A stretch of 38,527 nucleotides of DNA from Acidimicrobiia bacterium (lineage in GTDB: Bacteria; Actinomycetota; Acidimicrobiia; IMCC26256; PALSA-555): NCBI GenBank assembly GCA_035948415.1, contig DASZJD010000067.1:1-38527 (forward strand), given 5' to 3'. Positions 26,482 through 33,481 of the stretch are shown here, piece by piece. The notes under the pieces were generated by a model. That model saw only the letters and a program-made list of their open reading frames with translations. It searched no databases and had not been told where the DNA came from. Position numbers and translations under genes: made by a program. Position 1 is the first letter of the stretch, and each line of letters begins with the position of its first letter.

Positions 26482-26510
26482 ACTAAACTCAGATATATTG
26501 TGAATGTCAA
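26482..26510 (-). promoter_or_regulatory. Sigma-70-like promoter for the hydrolase gene
   Basis: On the minus strand, TTGACA (26510-26505) is followed 17 bases later by TTTAGT (26487-26482), a perfect -35 with a 4/6 match to the -10. Transcription would start near 26475, about 110 bases before the hydrolase GTG. The -35 lies within the first codons of the divergent TetR gene, so TetR binding there would directly block the promoter. The patch is strikingly AT-rich for this DNA. Confidence 0.55.
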
Positions 26511-27123
26511 GCAGACGCGTCGCCGACGACGTCTCACGCGGGCCGAGTCTCAGGCCGAAACCCGGCGCCGGCTGGTGGAAGCGGCGGTCACGGTCTTCGC
26601 CCGCCACGGCTACTACGCCGCCACGATCGAGGAGATCGTGGAGGAGGCCGGATACTCGCGAGGGGCCTTCTACGCCAACTTCGTCGACAAGGCCGAGTTG
26701 CTCCTGGCGGCCATCGAGTCCGAGCGGGAGCGGGACTTCGCCGACCTTGCCGGCATCCTCGACCCCATCATCGACAAAGAGGGCGAGATCCTTCCGGCGC
26801 TGTACGCCTGGTTCTCCAAGCGGCTCTCCGCGCCGCTGGACCGCGCGGCGGCAGAGTTCGAACTGGCTGCCGCGGACAATCCAGTCCATCGAAGACGGCT
26901 CGCCGAGAACAATGCCGCCGTCCGCCAGCTCGCGGCCTCCCTGGTGGAGCAGTACTGCCGTCGACACGGCGTGGAGCTCACAGTTGACCACCTCACCTTC
27001 GCCAGCATGGTCATCGCCGCCGTGGACGGCTTCGCCAGTCAACTGCGCCTAGACCCGGGCAGCGTTAGCCCCGACACGATGAGCCTTGCCCTAAGAGGTC
27101 TGTGGGCGGCAGTGACCGCCTAG
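26500..27123 (+). CDS. TetR/AcrR family transcriptional regulator
   Basis: About 207 residues. The N-terminal DNA-binding domain reads RRRLVEAAVTVFARHGYYAA, then TIEEIVEEAGYSRGAFYANF and VDKAELLLA, a classic TetR helix-turn-helix. The C-terminal helical domain (about 65-205) carries no recognisable ligand motif. The likely start is the GTG at 26500, preceded by an AT-rich stretch (AGATATATT) but no ribosome-binding site. It could be translated from a very short leader. It is divergent from the secreted hydrolase and its start overlaps that gene's promoter, which suggests it represses the hydrolase. Confidence 0.85.
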   Translation: MNVKQTRRRRRLTRAESQAETRRRLVEAAVTVFARHGYYAATIEEIVEEAGYSRGAFYANFVDKAELLLAAIESERERDFADLAGILDPIIDKEGEILPALYAWFSKRLSAPLDRAAAEFELAAADNPVHRRRLAENNAAVRQLAASLVEQYCRRHGVELTVDHLTFASMVIAAVDGFASQLRLDPGSVSPDTMSLALRGLWAAVTA

Positions 27124-27496
27124 GGGGGCGGTGGCCTTGCACGCCAAACCGGTCTACAACCCGTGAGCGCGACGAGACTCGCCTCGGCCCCGACCCGGTT
27201 GGCTCAAACGGTGTCGGAGGGGGGACTCGTCGAGCGGCGCTACGCGGTGCAACTGACTCGAACAGCCCGGCGAGCGGCTTGACGGCCCCAGGTCGGCCCT
27301 CGGGCACTCCACGATCCAACTCACGCTCGGACCGCTGCGGACACCTCTTCGGGGCCACGACGGGGCACTCCTCCAGGCCCTGGACGGCACCTACGAGGAA
27401 GCTCGTGCGTCCGATCCGTCTCCTCCGCCGGCGATCGCACCGTGGATACGAGCACCCGACCCCAGAAAGAGGCCGCCTGAGCTGGGGAAACGCTCG
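27124..27496. other. Gene-free stretch before the tRNA-Gly fragment
   Basis: About 370 bases with no supported gene. The plus-strand frame that crosses it ends in the antisense of the tRNA fragment and is not coding. It contains copy 2 of the tRNA-3'-like repeat. No promoter or hairpin stands out. Confidence 0.45.
27212..27229 (-). repeat. tRNA-3'-end-like direct repeat, copy 2
   Basis: TGTCGGAGGGGGGACTCG matches copy 1 at 24671-24688 with a single mismatch. On the minus strand it ends as ...GAGTCCCCCCTCCGACA, like the T-stem and acceptor end of a tRNA. The two copies enclose the hydrolase and TetR genes. No further tRNA arms can be folded here. Confidence 0.35.
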
Positions 27497-27539
27497 AGCG
27501 GACGACGGGACTCGAACCCGCGCCCCTCACCTTGGCAAG
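27497..27539 (-). other. 3' half of tRNA-Gly (GCC), putative attachment site
   Basis: The minus strand reads CTTGCCAAGGTG (anticodon loop with GCC), then AGGGG, the T-arm GCGGG-TTCGAGT-CCCGT and the acceptor 3' strand CGTCCGC plus discriminator T. The 5' half (acceptor 5' strand, D-arm, 5' anticodon stem) is absent from the upstream 40 bases. A tRNA 3' half without its 5' half is the usual scar of an element integrated into a tRNA gene. The orientation places chromosomal DNA to the left and the inserted element to the right, with the intact tRNA expected beyond its other end. CCA is not encoded. Confidence 0.7.
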
Positions 27540-27553
27540 TCGGTCCTGCCAAG
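27531..27553. repeat. Inverted repeat at the tRNA-Gly anticodon region (core-type site)
   Basis: CTTGGCA-agtcggtcc-TGCCAAG is a perfect 7-bp inverted repeat with a 9-bp spacer. One arm is the anticodon loop of the tRNA fragment. Tyrosine integrases bind such core-type repeats flanking a 6-8 bp crossover, commonly in anticodon loops. Supports the att-site reading. Confidence 0.55.
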
Positions 27554-27616
27554 TCTGGGATCAGGGTCGATCCGTCAAAAACCGCAAGTCAGCAGTCTGC
27601 GTGGTGACATCTGATC

Positions 27617-27666
27617 ATGCCTGGTGATGCCTGATCCTGGGTCGTTGTGGCACGAATGTGGCACGA
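27617..27666. repeat. Direct repeats next to the att-like site (arm-type candidates)
   Basis: TGTGGCACGA occurs twice (27646-27655 and 27657-27666) with an 11-bp period, about one DNA turn. ATGCCTG occurs twice just before (27617-27623, 27627-27633). Short phased direct repeats 60-130 bp from the core are typical of integrase arm-type or excisionase binding sites. No integrase gene is found in the following 400 bases. Confidence 0.45.
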
Positions 27667-27695
27667 CGTGCACGGGCCCGGCGCCATCCGTCGTC

Positions 27696-27944
27696 TCAGT
27701 GCATCTCCTCGCGCTTCCGCGCCACGTCGTGGGCGAGCCGCGTTTGCCGAAGTCCGAGGCGGCGAAGAGCTGAGAGCACGCCCCGTGGTCGCCACCAGCG
27801 TCGGGAAGTGTCGACGCCGAATTCCCCTCGGAGCTGAGCGCGCTCGTCCGCCCAGCCCTCGAGATGGGGGCGGGCGAGTTCGATGTCCTCGACGCCGATG
27901 TAGGGATGGGCCGGAAAGGTCGGCTTCGTGATCCCTGCCACCAA
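27696..27944 (-). CDS. Small hypothetical protein beside the att-like site
   Basis: An 82-residue frame with GTG start whose translation looks protein-like rather than shadow-like: HPYIGVEDIELARPHLEGWA, then DERAQLRGEFGVDTSRRWW and a basic tail. I recognise no family. No convincing ribosome-binding site precedes it. It could be a small gene of an integrated element or a fragment. The rest of 27540-28065 holds no other candidate gene. Confidence 0.3.
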   Translation of the reverse strand: MVAGITKPTFPAHPYIGVEDIELARPHLEGWADERAQLRGEFGVDTSRRWWRPRGVLSALRRLGLRQTRLAHDVARKREEMH

Positions 27945-28065
27945 CAGTTACGGGGGGAATGGCGCCGGACTCCAGGAGACGACGGACGCGGCGCGTTGGG
28001 CCACGGCTCACCGTATGAGCGTGTCAGCCCGGTACCGGGCGGCTAGAGATCCTCCTCGGTTGGAC

Positions 28066-29610
28066 TCAGCGGGACGTTGCGTTCGCCTTGAACGTCGACA
28101 GTTTGACGGCGCTAAAGAACGCGCTCCGGTCGCCGGGCCGGTAGTCGGCCCAGGCAATGAACGCGTAGCTGCCACTGAGGCTCAAGAACGAGAAGTCGTC
28201 CCCGACCCCGAAGGGGAGGAACTCCTGCGGCGCCGGCGATTCGGCCTTGCTGATCTGCAGTGGCGCGTTGAAGGTCGCGCCTCCGTCATCGGATGTTGCC
28301 GCCCACACGTTGTAGGGAGACGGTGGCCCCGCCGCTTGGTCGGCGACCTCGCCTGCCGCCTCTCGGGGCGGTACCGCGGGCAAGCCGCCTGACGCGGTGG
28401 GTCCGCGCGTCACGTTCGTCTGCCACATGAGACCCAGGACGCCTGTCGGTGAGTAGGTGAGCCACGGATGGAAGTGGGTCTTGGTCGCATCCTCGGCGAC
28501 GATGGTCGGCCCGGTCCACGTCGTTCCGGCGTCACGCGTCTGGTACACGACGAACTGCGTCCCCGTGGGGTTCAGCCCGGCGACGGCGAAATGCCCCGAC
28601 GTCGAGGGATCGGCCGCCACCAGCGGCGCACTGGTGGATCCGGCCGCAACCGGGAGCACATGGCGTGACCATGTCGCGGCCGCATCGGTCGTCGTCTGGA
28701 AAACGGTGCACGACGCCCTGCCACCGCACAGGCCGGCGTTCGTCGTCGCGAACGCAGTCGCGAAGACGCCGCGGGCGGCGGAGACGAAGGTCCCCGGCGG
28801 GAACGCGGCAACGCCGCCGAAGGGCTTCGGATCCGACCAGTGCCGGCCGTCGCGCGACGCGACGAGCCACCGGTCGTTCCCGGGACCCCCGATCGGCGAG
28901 GGCGGGAGGTTCTGATCGGCCTTCGAGTTCGCTCCGAGCGCTCCCGTGCTCGTCTCGTAGATCATGCCGGTCGAGAGGTCGGCGGCGAAGAACGGTCGAT
29001 CGACCGGTGTGCCAGTCAGCACCGGCTTGCTCCAGGTCCGGCCGCCATCGGTCGACTTGCTCACCGCGATGCCAGCGTCGCGGATGATGGTGGTGGGCAG
29101 GTTGGCGAAGTGGATGTCGTCCCACGCGAGGTAGAAGGTTCCATCGGGGCCGGCGGTGATGAGCGGGTCGCCCCGCTCGACCAGGTCCGTGTGGCCCGGC
29201 GGGAAGGCGGGAACGTCGGCGGACCGACGCCATGTCTTGCCCCGGTCGAGCGACACGTAGACCCGCACCTGAGAGAAGGCCGGGACATCGTCGATGAGAC
29301 CCCGCGGCTGGGGCGCGTAGGCCGTGTTCACCCCCTGACATGCGGGACGGTTCGCTCGCTGGCATGCGTAGGTCGTCCCCATCGTCAGGACCGCGTAGAC
29401 GAGGTGGTTCGGGTTCTTCGGGTCGATCGCGATCTCGGGCTCGCCGTAGCGATGCGCCGGGTCGTTGCTGACGTTGACTTCGGTCGGCGACCCCGCCGCC
29501 CCTGACGTCGGCGACGCGCCGACTGGTGCCGAGGACGCGACGACCGGCACGGTTACGGCGAGCGCGGCGACCAACGTGACCCAACGACCGACACTGCGAG
29601 GCATTGACAT
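28066..29610 (-). CDS. Secreted BNR-repeat (sialidase-like fold) protein
   Basis: 514 residues with a signal peptide (basic start, hydrophobic LVAALAVTVPVVASSAPVGA) and a six-bladed beta-propeller marked by Asp-box repeats: SLDRGKTW, STDGGRTW, TRDAGTTW and SDDGGATF, at intervals typical of BNR proteins. Sialidase-like exo-hydrolases share this architecture, but the arginine triad of true sialidases is not evident, so it may be a non-enzymatic or different glycan-binding propeller. It acts outside the cell. It is the rightmost-to-left transcription unit downstream of a TetR gene; the 93-base gap contains two overlapping palindromes and tandem octamers, suggesting its own regulated promoter. 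Confidence 0.82.
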   Translation of the reverse strand: MSMPRSVGRWVTLVAALAVTVPVVASSAPVGASPTSGAAGSPTEVNVSNDPAHRYGEPEIAIDPKNPNHLVYAVLTMGTTYACQRANRPACQGVNTAYAPQPRGLIDDVPAFSQVRVYVSLDRGKTWRRSADVPAFPPGHTDLVERGDPLITAGPDGTFYLAWDDIHFANLPTTIIRDAGIAVSKSTDGGRTWSKPVLTGTPVDRPFFAADLSTGMIYETSTGALGANSKADQNLPPSPIGGPGNDRWLVASRDGRHWSDPKPFGGVAAFPPGTFVSAARGVFATAFATTNAGLCGGRASCTVFQTTTDAAATWSRHVLPVAAGSTSAPLVAADPSTSGHFAVAGLNPTGTQFVVYQTRDAGTTWTGPTIVAEDATKTHFHPWLTYSPTGVLGLMWQTNVTRGPTASGGLPAVPPREAAGEVADQAAGPPSPYNVWAATSDDGGATFNAPLQISKAESPAPQEFLPFGVGDDFSFLSLSGSYAFIAWADYRPGDRSAFFSAVKLSTFKANATSR

Positions 29611-29655
29611 GACCGCTCGCCCCCTGGCTCCAACGCGCCGCCGCTCCGCGGCGCC

Positions 29656-29701
29656 GCGGTGTCGCGGTGTCGCGGTATCACGGATACCGTATCGACGATA
29701 C
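29656..29701. promoter_or_regulatory. Tandem octamers and overlapping palindromes upstream of the BNR gene
   Basis: CGCGGTGT-CGCGGTGT-CGCGGTAT forms a tandem octamer series. It runs into the perfect palindrome CGGTAT-cacgg-ATACCG (29673-29689), which overlaps another, GTATC-gac-GATAC (29689-29701). All lie 50-90 bases upstream of the BNR gene start and directly behind the TetR gene stop. This is a strong candidate operator, probably for the adjacent TetR protein; binding is inference. Confidence 0.5.
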
Positions 29702-29703
29702 TG

Positions 29704-30297
29704 TCAGCCGTCGACTGCGGGCGTCAACCGATTCGCTGCGAGCTCGTTGTTCGTCGTGAGGCGGAACAGCGTCCGCTCGAGGATCGGCAGGACATCGACG
29801 AAGGCGATCTCACCGTCTGCGAACCGCGCGATCACTGCTCGAACAACGTGCCCGTGGATCAGCTCCACATCTTGCAGGTACTCCGGGTTCGCCTCGGGCA
29901 GTGCTGCCTCCATGATCGGCTTGACGATCGCCAAGCCGTGGGCCACCAATCGGTCGCCACTCGCGCTCGTCATCGCCCGGTGGTAGGCCTCCAACATGCG
30001 CGGGTGTCGTTTCCACGGCTCGAACACCGTGCGGAGGACGCGCACCATCGTCTCGTACGGCGTCTCGTCGGGCTCGGGCATCGTGAGCCCCGAATAGGCA
30101 TTGGCGTCCATCCATCGCTCCATCGCCGCGACGATGAGTTGGTCGCGCGTCCCGAACAGCTTGTAGATGGTGGCGAGCGAAACCCGCGCCCGACTGGCCA
30201 CGGCGCGCACCTGGACCGCGTCGTACCCGTCGGATTCCAGCAGATCCAGGACCACGCCGATGATCGTGTCCGCCCGGTCCTCGGAAGGTTGTCTCAT
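29704..30297 (-). CDS. TetR family transcriptional regulator
   Basis: A 197-residue regulator. The helix-turn-helix region reads DTIIGVVLDLLESDGYDAVQ, then VRAVASRARVSLATIYKLFG and TRDQLIVAAMERWM. This YKLFGTRDQL pattern resembles the KstR group of lipid/steroid-responsive regulators in actinobacteria, but the resemblance is not enough to name it. The C-terminal domain (about 70-190) carries EPWKRHPRMLEAYHRAM. It is the third gene after the PPOX and crotonase genes (47-base gap), so it is likely part of that unit, and may control it and the flanking BNR and HyuB genes. Confidence 0.85.
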   Translation of the reverse strand: MRQPSEDRADTIIGVVLDLLESDGYDAVQVRAVASRARVSLATIYKLFGTRDQLIVAAMERWMDANAYSGLTMPEPDETPYETMVRVLRTVFEPWKRHPRMLEAYHRAMTSASGDRLVAHGLAIVKPIMEAALPEANPEYLQDVELIHGHVVRAVIARFADGEIAFVDVLPILERTLFRLTTNNELAANRLTPAVDG

Positions 30298-30344
30298 CCG
30301 GCAGCCACGCTACTCAGAGCCGGACATCCACCCGCGACTCGAAG

Positions 30345-31061
30345 TCAGTCGTCGCGCGCGTCCCGCCACTCGTCGGCTGCCTGGCGTTCGAGTGCGAGGG
30401 CATCCTCGAAGGTGAGGCCGTTGGCGCGGCGGTAGAGGGCGGCCTGACGTCGTACGACTGCCTGGTCGTGCACCCGGATGGTCTGTGCGAGCTCGTACGT
30501 CCGCGCTAACAAGTCGTCGTGCGGTACGAGGTGGTTGACGAGTCCGATGCGTGAGGCCTCGTCGGCGTCGATGAAGGTGCCGGTCAACGACAGCTCGACC
30601 GCCTTGCGGCGTCCGACGGCCGTGGGGAGCGCGGCGCTCATGCCCCAGCCGGGCATGAGTCCAGCCTTGGCGTGCGTGTCGGCGAACCGGGCCTGGTCGG
30701 AGGCGACAATGATGTCGCAGGCGAGCGCGATCTCGAGCCCCCCCGTGATGCACACGCCGTTCACGGCCGCGATCGTTGGCTTCACGCAATCGCGCACTGC
30801 CACCGCAGGGTTCACGCGCTTCGGAGGCCCGCTCGGCGACTGGATCTCCTTGAGGTCCACGCCGGCGGAGAAGCTGGGGTCGGCGCCCGTGATGACGACG
30901 ATGTCGATGGCGTCGTCGTCGCTCGCGCTGGTGAATCCGTCCCTGATCCGTTCGCGCATCACGAGGGACATCGCGTTGCGGACCTCGGGCCGGTCGATCG
31001 TGATCGTACGGATGCCGTCGGCATCGCCGATCCTGACCGTGTCGATCGCCTCGTCGCTCAT
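30345..31061 (-). CDS. Enoyl-CoA hydratase/isomerase family protein (crotonase fold)
   Basis: About 238 residues. The oxyanion-hole segments are present: FSAGVDLKEI and AAVNGVCITGGLEIALACDI, the latter with the first catalytic Glu. The position of the second hydratase Glu reads FADTHAKAGLMPGWG, with His at the expected place, a variant seen in many actinobacterial crotonases whose reaction is unproven. Isomerase, hydrolase or hydratase chemistry on an acyl-CoA is therefore open. I choose ATG 31061 because it makes an ATGA overlap with the upstream PPOX gene; a longer in-frame start at 31088 exists. It probably works with the divergent acyl-CoA genes. Confidence 0.87.
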   Translation of the reverse strand: MSDEAIDTVRIGDADGIRTITIDRPEVRNAMSLVMRERIRDGFTSASDDDAIDIVVITGADPSFSAGVDLKEIQSPSGPPKRVNPAVAVRDCVKPTIAAVNGVCITGGLEIALACDIIVASDQARFADTHAKAGLMPGWGMSAALPTAVGRRKAVELSLTGTFIDADEASRIGLVNHLVPHDDLLARTYELAQTIRVHDQAVVRRQAALYRRANGLTFEDALALERQAADEWRDARDD

Positions 31062-31516
31062 GACAGCTCGACTCTCGCGTTGTCCCACGTGAGGATGCGG
31101 TCGTCGGGCACGACCTCGAACGTCACGCGCCCCGGTGAGTCGTAGGCGGATCGGGTCTTCTCAGGCATGTTCGAATGCTTGGTTCGGTACCGGTCGTACT
31201 TGGCATCGAGGGCTTCACGTACCCGGCGCTTCGTGTCTTCGTCGGTCACCTCGCGCGCGCTTCCTGTCACGAGGACTGCTTTGAGCTCGCGCCAGTACGT
31301 CCCTGACTCGACGAGGAAGGAGCAGCGTGGGTTTCGGCGCAGGCGCGTGATCTTCTTCGTACGGGCCGGCGCGCTGAAGTAGATGCGCGCGTCGAAGGTC
31401 ACGAACCACATCGGCAGTGTGATCGGCGTCCCGTCGGCCTTCAGGCTGGTGAAGATCCCGGTGTGCGCGCCCGCGAGCTCGTCCCAGGCCTCTTCTCTCG
31501 AGAGCCGGATGCTCAC
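31058..31516 (-). CDS. PPOX-class flavin/F420-dependent oxidoreductase
   Basis: A 152-residue split-barrel protein of the pyridoxamine-phosphate-oxidase-like class: GIFTSLKADGTPITLPMWFV, IYFSAPARTKKITRLRRNPR, CSFLVESG, LKAVLVTGSAREV and a C-terminal VTFEVVPDDRILTWD. Many actinobacterial members bind F420 or FMN and reduce small substrates. The Lys-rich TKKITRLRRNPR matches the cofactor-phosphate region. First gene of the minus-strand unit PPOX-crotonase-TetR, translationally coupled to the crotonase by ATGA. Confidence 0.83.
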   Translation of the reverse strand: MSIRLSREEAWDELAGAHTGIFTSLKADGTPITLPMWFVTFDARIYFSAPARTKKITRLRRNPRCSFLVESGTYWRELKAVLVTGSAREVTDEDTKRRVREALDAKYDRYRTKHSNMPEKTRSAYDSPGRVTFEVVPDDRILTWDNARVELS

Positions 31517-31570
31517 GCCGCCCCCTCGTCCTCAGCGCCCTCCACTTCCAGTATCCACGCTACCCTTGGG

Positions 31571-31584
31571 TGACACGAGTGTTA
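31571..31584. promoter_or_regulatory. Candidate operator in the PPOX/HyuB divergent region
   Basis: TGACAC-ga-GTGTTA is a near-perfect inverted repeat in the 117-base gap between the divergent PPOX and HyuB-like genes, with ACCC-tt-GGGT just beside it. The location suggests a shared control site for both arms of the acyl-CoA module, perhaps for the TetR protein encoded in the left arm. Confidence 0.45.
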
Positions 31585-31633
31585 GTCTCGGATCGGTCGC
31601 CTCGGGGACCACCGCGCCGCTCCAGGGGGAACG

Positions 31634-33454
31634 ATGACGTACGTCGACATGGTCCGCCTCGCCGGAAGCCGGGGCCGCCTGAACGAGCAGCCCACCGTCG
31701 ACCCCGTCACCGCCGAGGTCGTCCGCGGCGCGATGGAGACGATCTGCTTCGAGATGGCGGAGTACGTGTCCCGCACCGCGACGAGCCCCATGATGAACCA
31801 GAGCAACGAGCGGAACGCGACGATCCTCGACGCCCAGGGGCGCCTGGCGGCGTTGTCGGTCGGGATCCCGCAGTTCATGCTCACGTCGACCCTGCCGGTG
31901 CGGTTTGCACTCGAGTTCTTCGGCGACGAGTTCCACGAGGGCGACGTGTTCGTGGCGAACGACCCGTACCACGGTGGTGGCCACCTGCCCGACTACAACG
32001 CGTTCGCGCCGATCTTCGCCGACGACGGCAACGGGGGACGGCGCATGGTGCTGATCGCCAGCATCCAGTGCCACCACGGAGACACGGGTGGCGCCGTTCC
32101 GGGCGGTTACAACGTGACCGCGACCGACATCTGGGGTGAGGGCGTGCGCTGGCCAGCCGTGAAGGTCGTCGACCGTGGCGTCGTGCGCCGGGATGTGCTG
32201 TACGCGCTCCAGACCAACAACCGCGCTCCGGACTATATCGGTGACCTGCGCGCCCAGATCGGGGCGGCGCAACTCGCCGCGCAGCGACTCAGCGATGTCA
32301 TCGAGCGTTACGGCAGCAAGATCGTCGAGGAATCGGTCGACTTCATGATCGACTACGCCGCGAGGCGCTTCCGGGAGGAGGTCGCCAGCTGGCCGGATGG
32401 CATCTACCAGGCGGACGCCTACGTCGACCACGATCCGCTCGGCAACCCCGACGTGCACCTGCACGTCCAGATCACCGTCGACGGCGCGAACCTCACCATT
32501 GACTTCACCGGCTCCGACACCCGCCAGGACCTCCAGGCATGGTCGACGTTTGGGAACACACGCGGCTACACCGTGGGGCAAATCGCCGCCATGATGGACC
32601 CCGAAATCCCGAAGAACGAAGGCTTCTTCGACCAGATCAAGCTCGTCGTGCCCCAGGGATGCGTACTCAACCCGACACCGGGCAAGCCGGTGAGCGCGGG
32701 AACCCATCACCCGGGGGCCGATGTCGGTGAGGTGATTGCGCTCGCATTGGAGGAAGTGCTGCCGGACAAGGCCGTCCCGCAGGTGTACAAGACGGGGATA
32801 CCCACGATCATCGTTGGCGTCGACCCGCGAAGCGGTGAGACGTTCACCGACCACTCGGCCGAGGTGTACGCGGGCTGGTGCAACGCGGCCAAGGGCATGG
32901 ACGCCTGGGGCGCGCAGGCCGCTGCGTTCGGGAACCTGTGGAAGGCAACCGCGGAGATCAACGAGTGCCTCTACCCGCACATCCAGTGGTCGCGCGATTA
33001 CCGGATCGACTCCGGGGGGCCCGGCCAGTGGCGGGGCCTCTGCGGTAGCCACTACGAGAAAGAGGTGCTCGTCGACGCGAAGGTCTACACCTACGTCGTC
33101 GGCATGAAGTACCCCATGTCGGGGATCTGTGGGGGGAAGCCAGGGGCACCCAATGAGCTGGTCATCCGCTACGGCTCCGACGATCCGTATCGCGTGCAGC
33201 ACACTGCCGACTGGGTCCCGATCGGGGCCGGGCAGCGGGTGATGTACGACTACGGCGGTGGCGGCGGTTGGGGGGACCCGCTGGCGCGTGACCCGCACGC
33301 AGTGCTCGACGACGTGCTCGACGAGTACGTCAGCGTCGAGGCCGCCGAACGCGACTACGGCGTCGTGCTCACCGGGTCGCTCGAGGACCTCACCCTTGCC
33401 GTCGACCCGGAGGCCACGCGAGCGCGGCGCCTCCGCCGTGACGCCACCGCCTGA
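31634..33454 (+). CDS. Hydantoinase B/oxoprolinase family protein (HyuB-like)
   Basis: A 606-residue HyuB-type protein. Visible family blocks are VDPVTAEVVRGAMETICFEM near the N-terminus, SVGIPQFMLTS, FVANDPYHGGGHLPDYNAFA, the His-rich CHHGDTGG, IDFTGSD, and near the C-terminus RIDSGGPGQWRGLCG and YDYGGGGGWGDP. The family forms the B subunit of ATP-dependent hydantoinases, oxoprolinases and acetone/acetophenone carboxylases, normally beside HyuA. No HyuA gene is adjacent here, so the enzyme must find its partner elsewhere or act differently. GGGGGA three bases before the ATG is close but usable. First gene of an operon with acyl-CoA dehydrogenase and acyl-CoA synthetase genes, 27 bases apart. 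Confidence 0.9.
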   Translation: MTYVDMVRLAGSRGRLNEQPTVDPVTAEVVRGAMETICFEMAEYVSRTATSPMMNQSNERNATILDAQGRLAALSVGIPQFMLTSTLPVRFALEFFGDEFHEGDVFVANDPYHGGGHLPDYNAFAPIFADDGNGGRRMVLIASIQCHHGDTGGAVPGGYNVTATDIWGEGVRWPAVKVVDRGVVRRDVLYALQTNNRAPDYIGDLRAQIGAAQLAAQRLSDVIERYGSKIVEESVDFMIDYAARRFREEVASWPDGIYQADAYVDHDPLGNPDVHLHVQITVDGANLTIDFTGSDTRQDLQAWSTFGNTRGYTVGQIAAMMDPEIPKNEGFFDQIKLVVPQGCVLNPTPGKPVSAGTHHPGADVGEVIALALEEVLPDKAVPQVYKTGIPTIIVGVDPRSGETFTDHSAEVYAGWCNAAKGMDAWGAQAAAFGNLWKATAEINECLYPHIQWSRDYRIDSGGPGQWRGLCGSHYEKEVLVDAKVYTYVVGMKYPMSGICGGKPGAPNELVIRYGSDDPYRVQHTADWVPIGAGQRVMYDYGGGGGWGDPLARDPHAVLDDVLDEYVSVEAAERDYGVVLTGSLEDLTLAVDPEATRARRLRRDATA

Positions 33455-33481
33455 CCTGCGTTTCCTCAACCGCCCGTCTCC

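Noticed and set aside
27497-27572. Complete tRNA-Gly gene
   Set aside because: The 5' acceptor strand and D-arm are absent, and the 5' anticodon-stem strand does not pair; only the 3' half is present.
27102-27614. Plus-strand 170-codon gene
   Set aside because: It runs through the tRNA fragment in antisense (the DDGTRTRAP string is a typical tRNA shadow) and lacks homology elsewhere.
28066-29610. Calling the BNR protein a true sialidase
   Set aside because: Asp boxes are clear, but the catalytic arginine triad and the Tyr/Glu pair cannot be recognised.
29704-30297. Naming the TetR protein KstR or KstR2
   Set aside because: The HTH resembles that group, but the flanking palindromes do not match the known KstR-type sites, and no steroid-specific gene is certain here.
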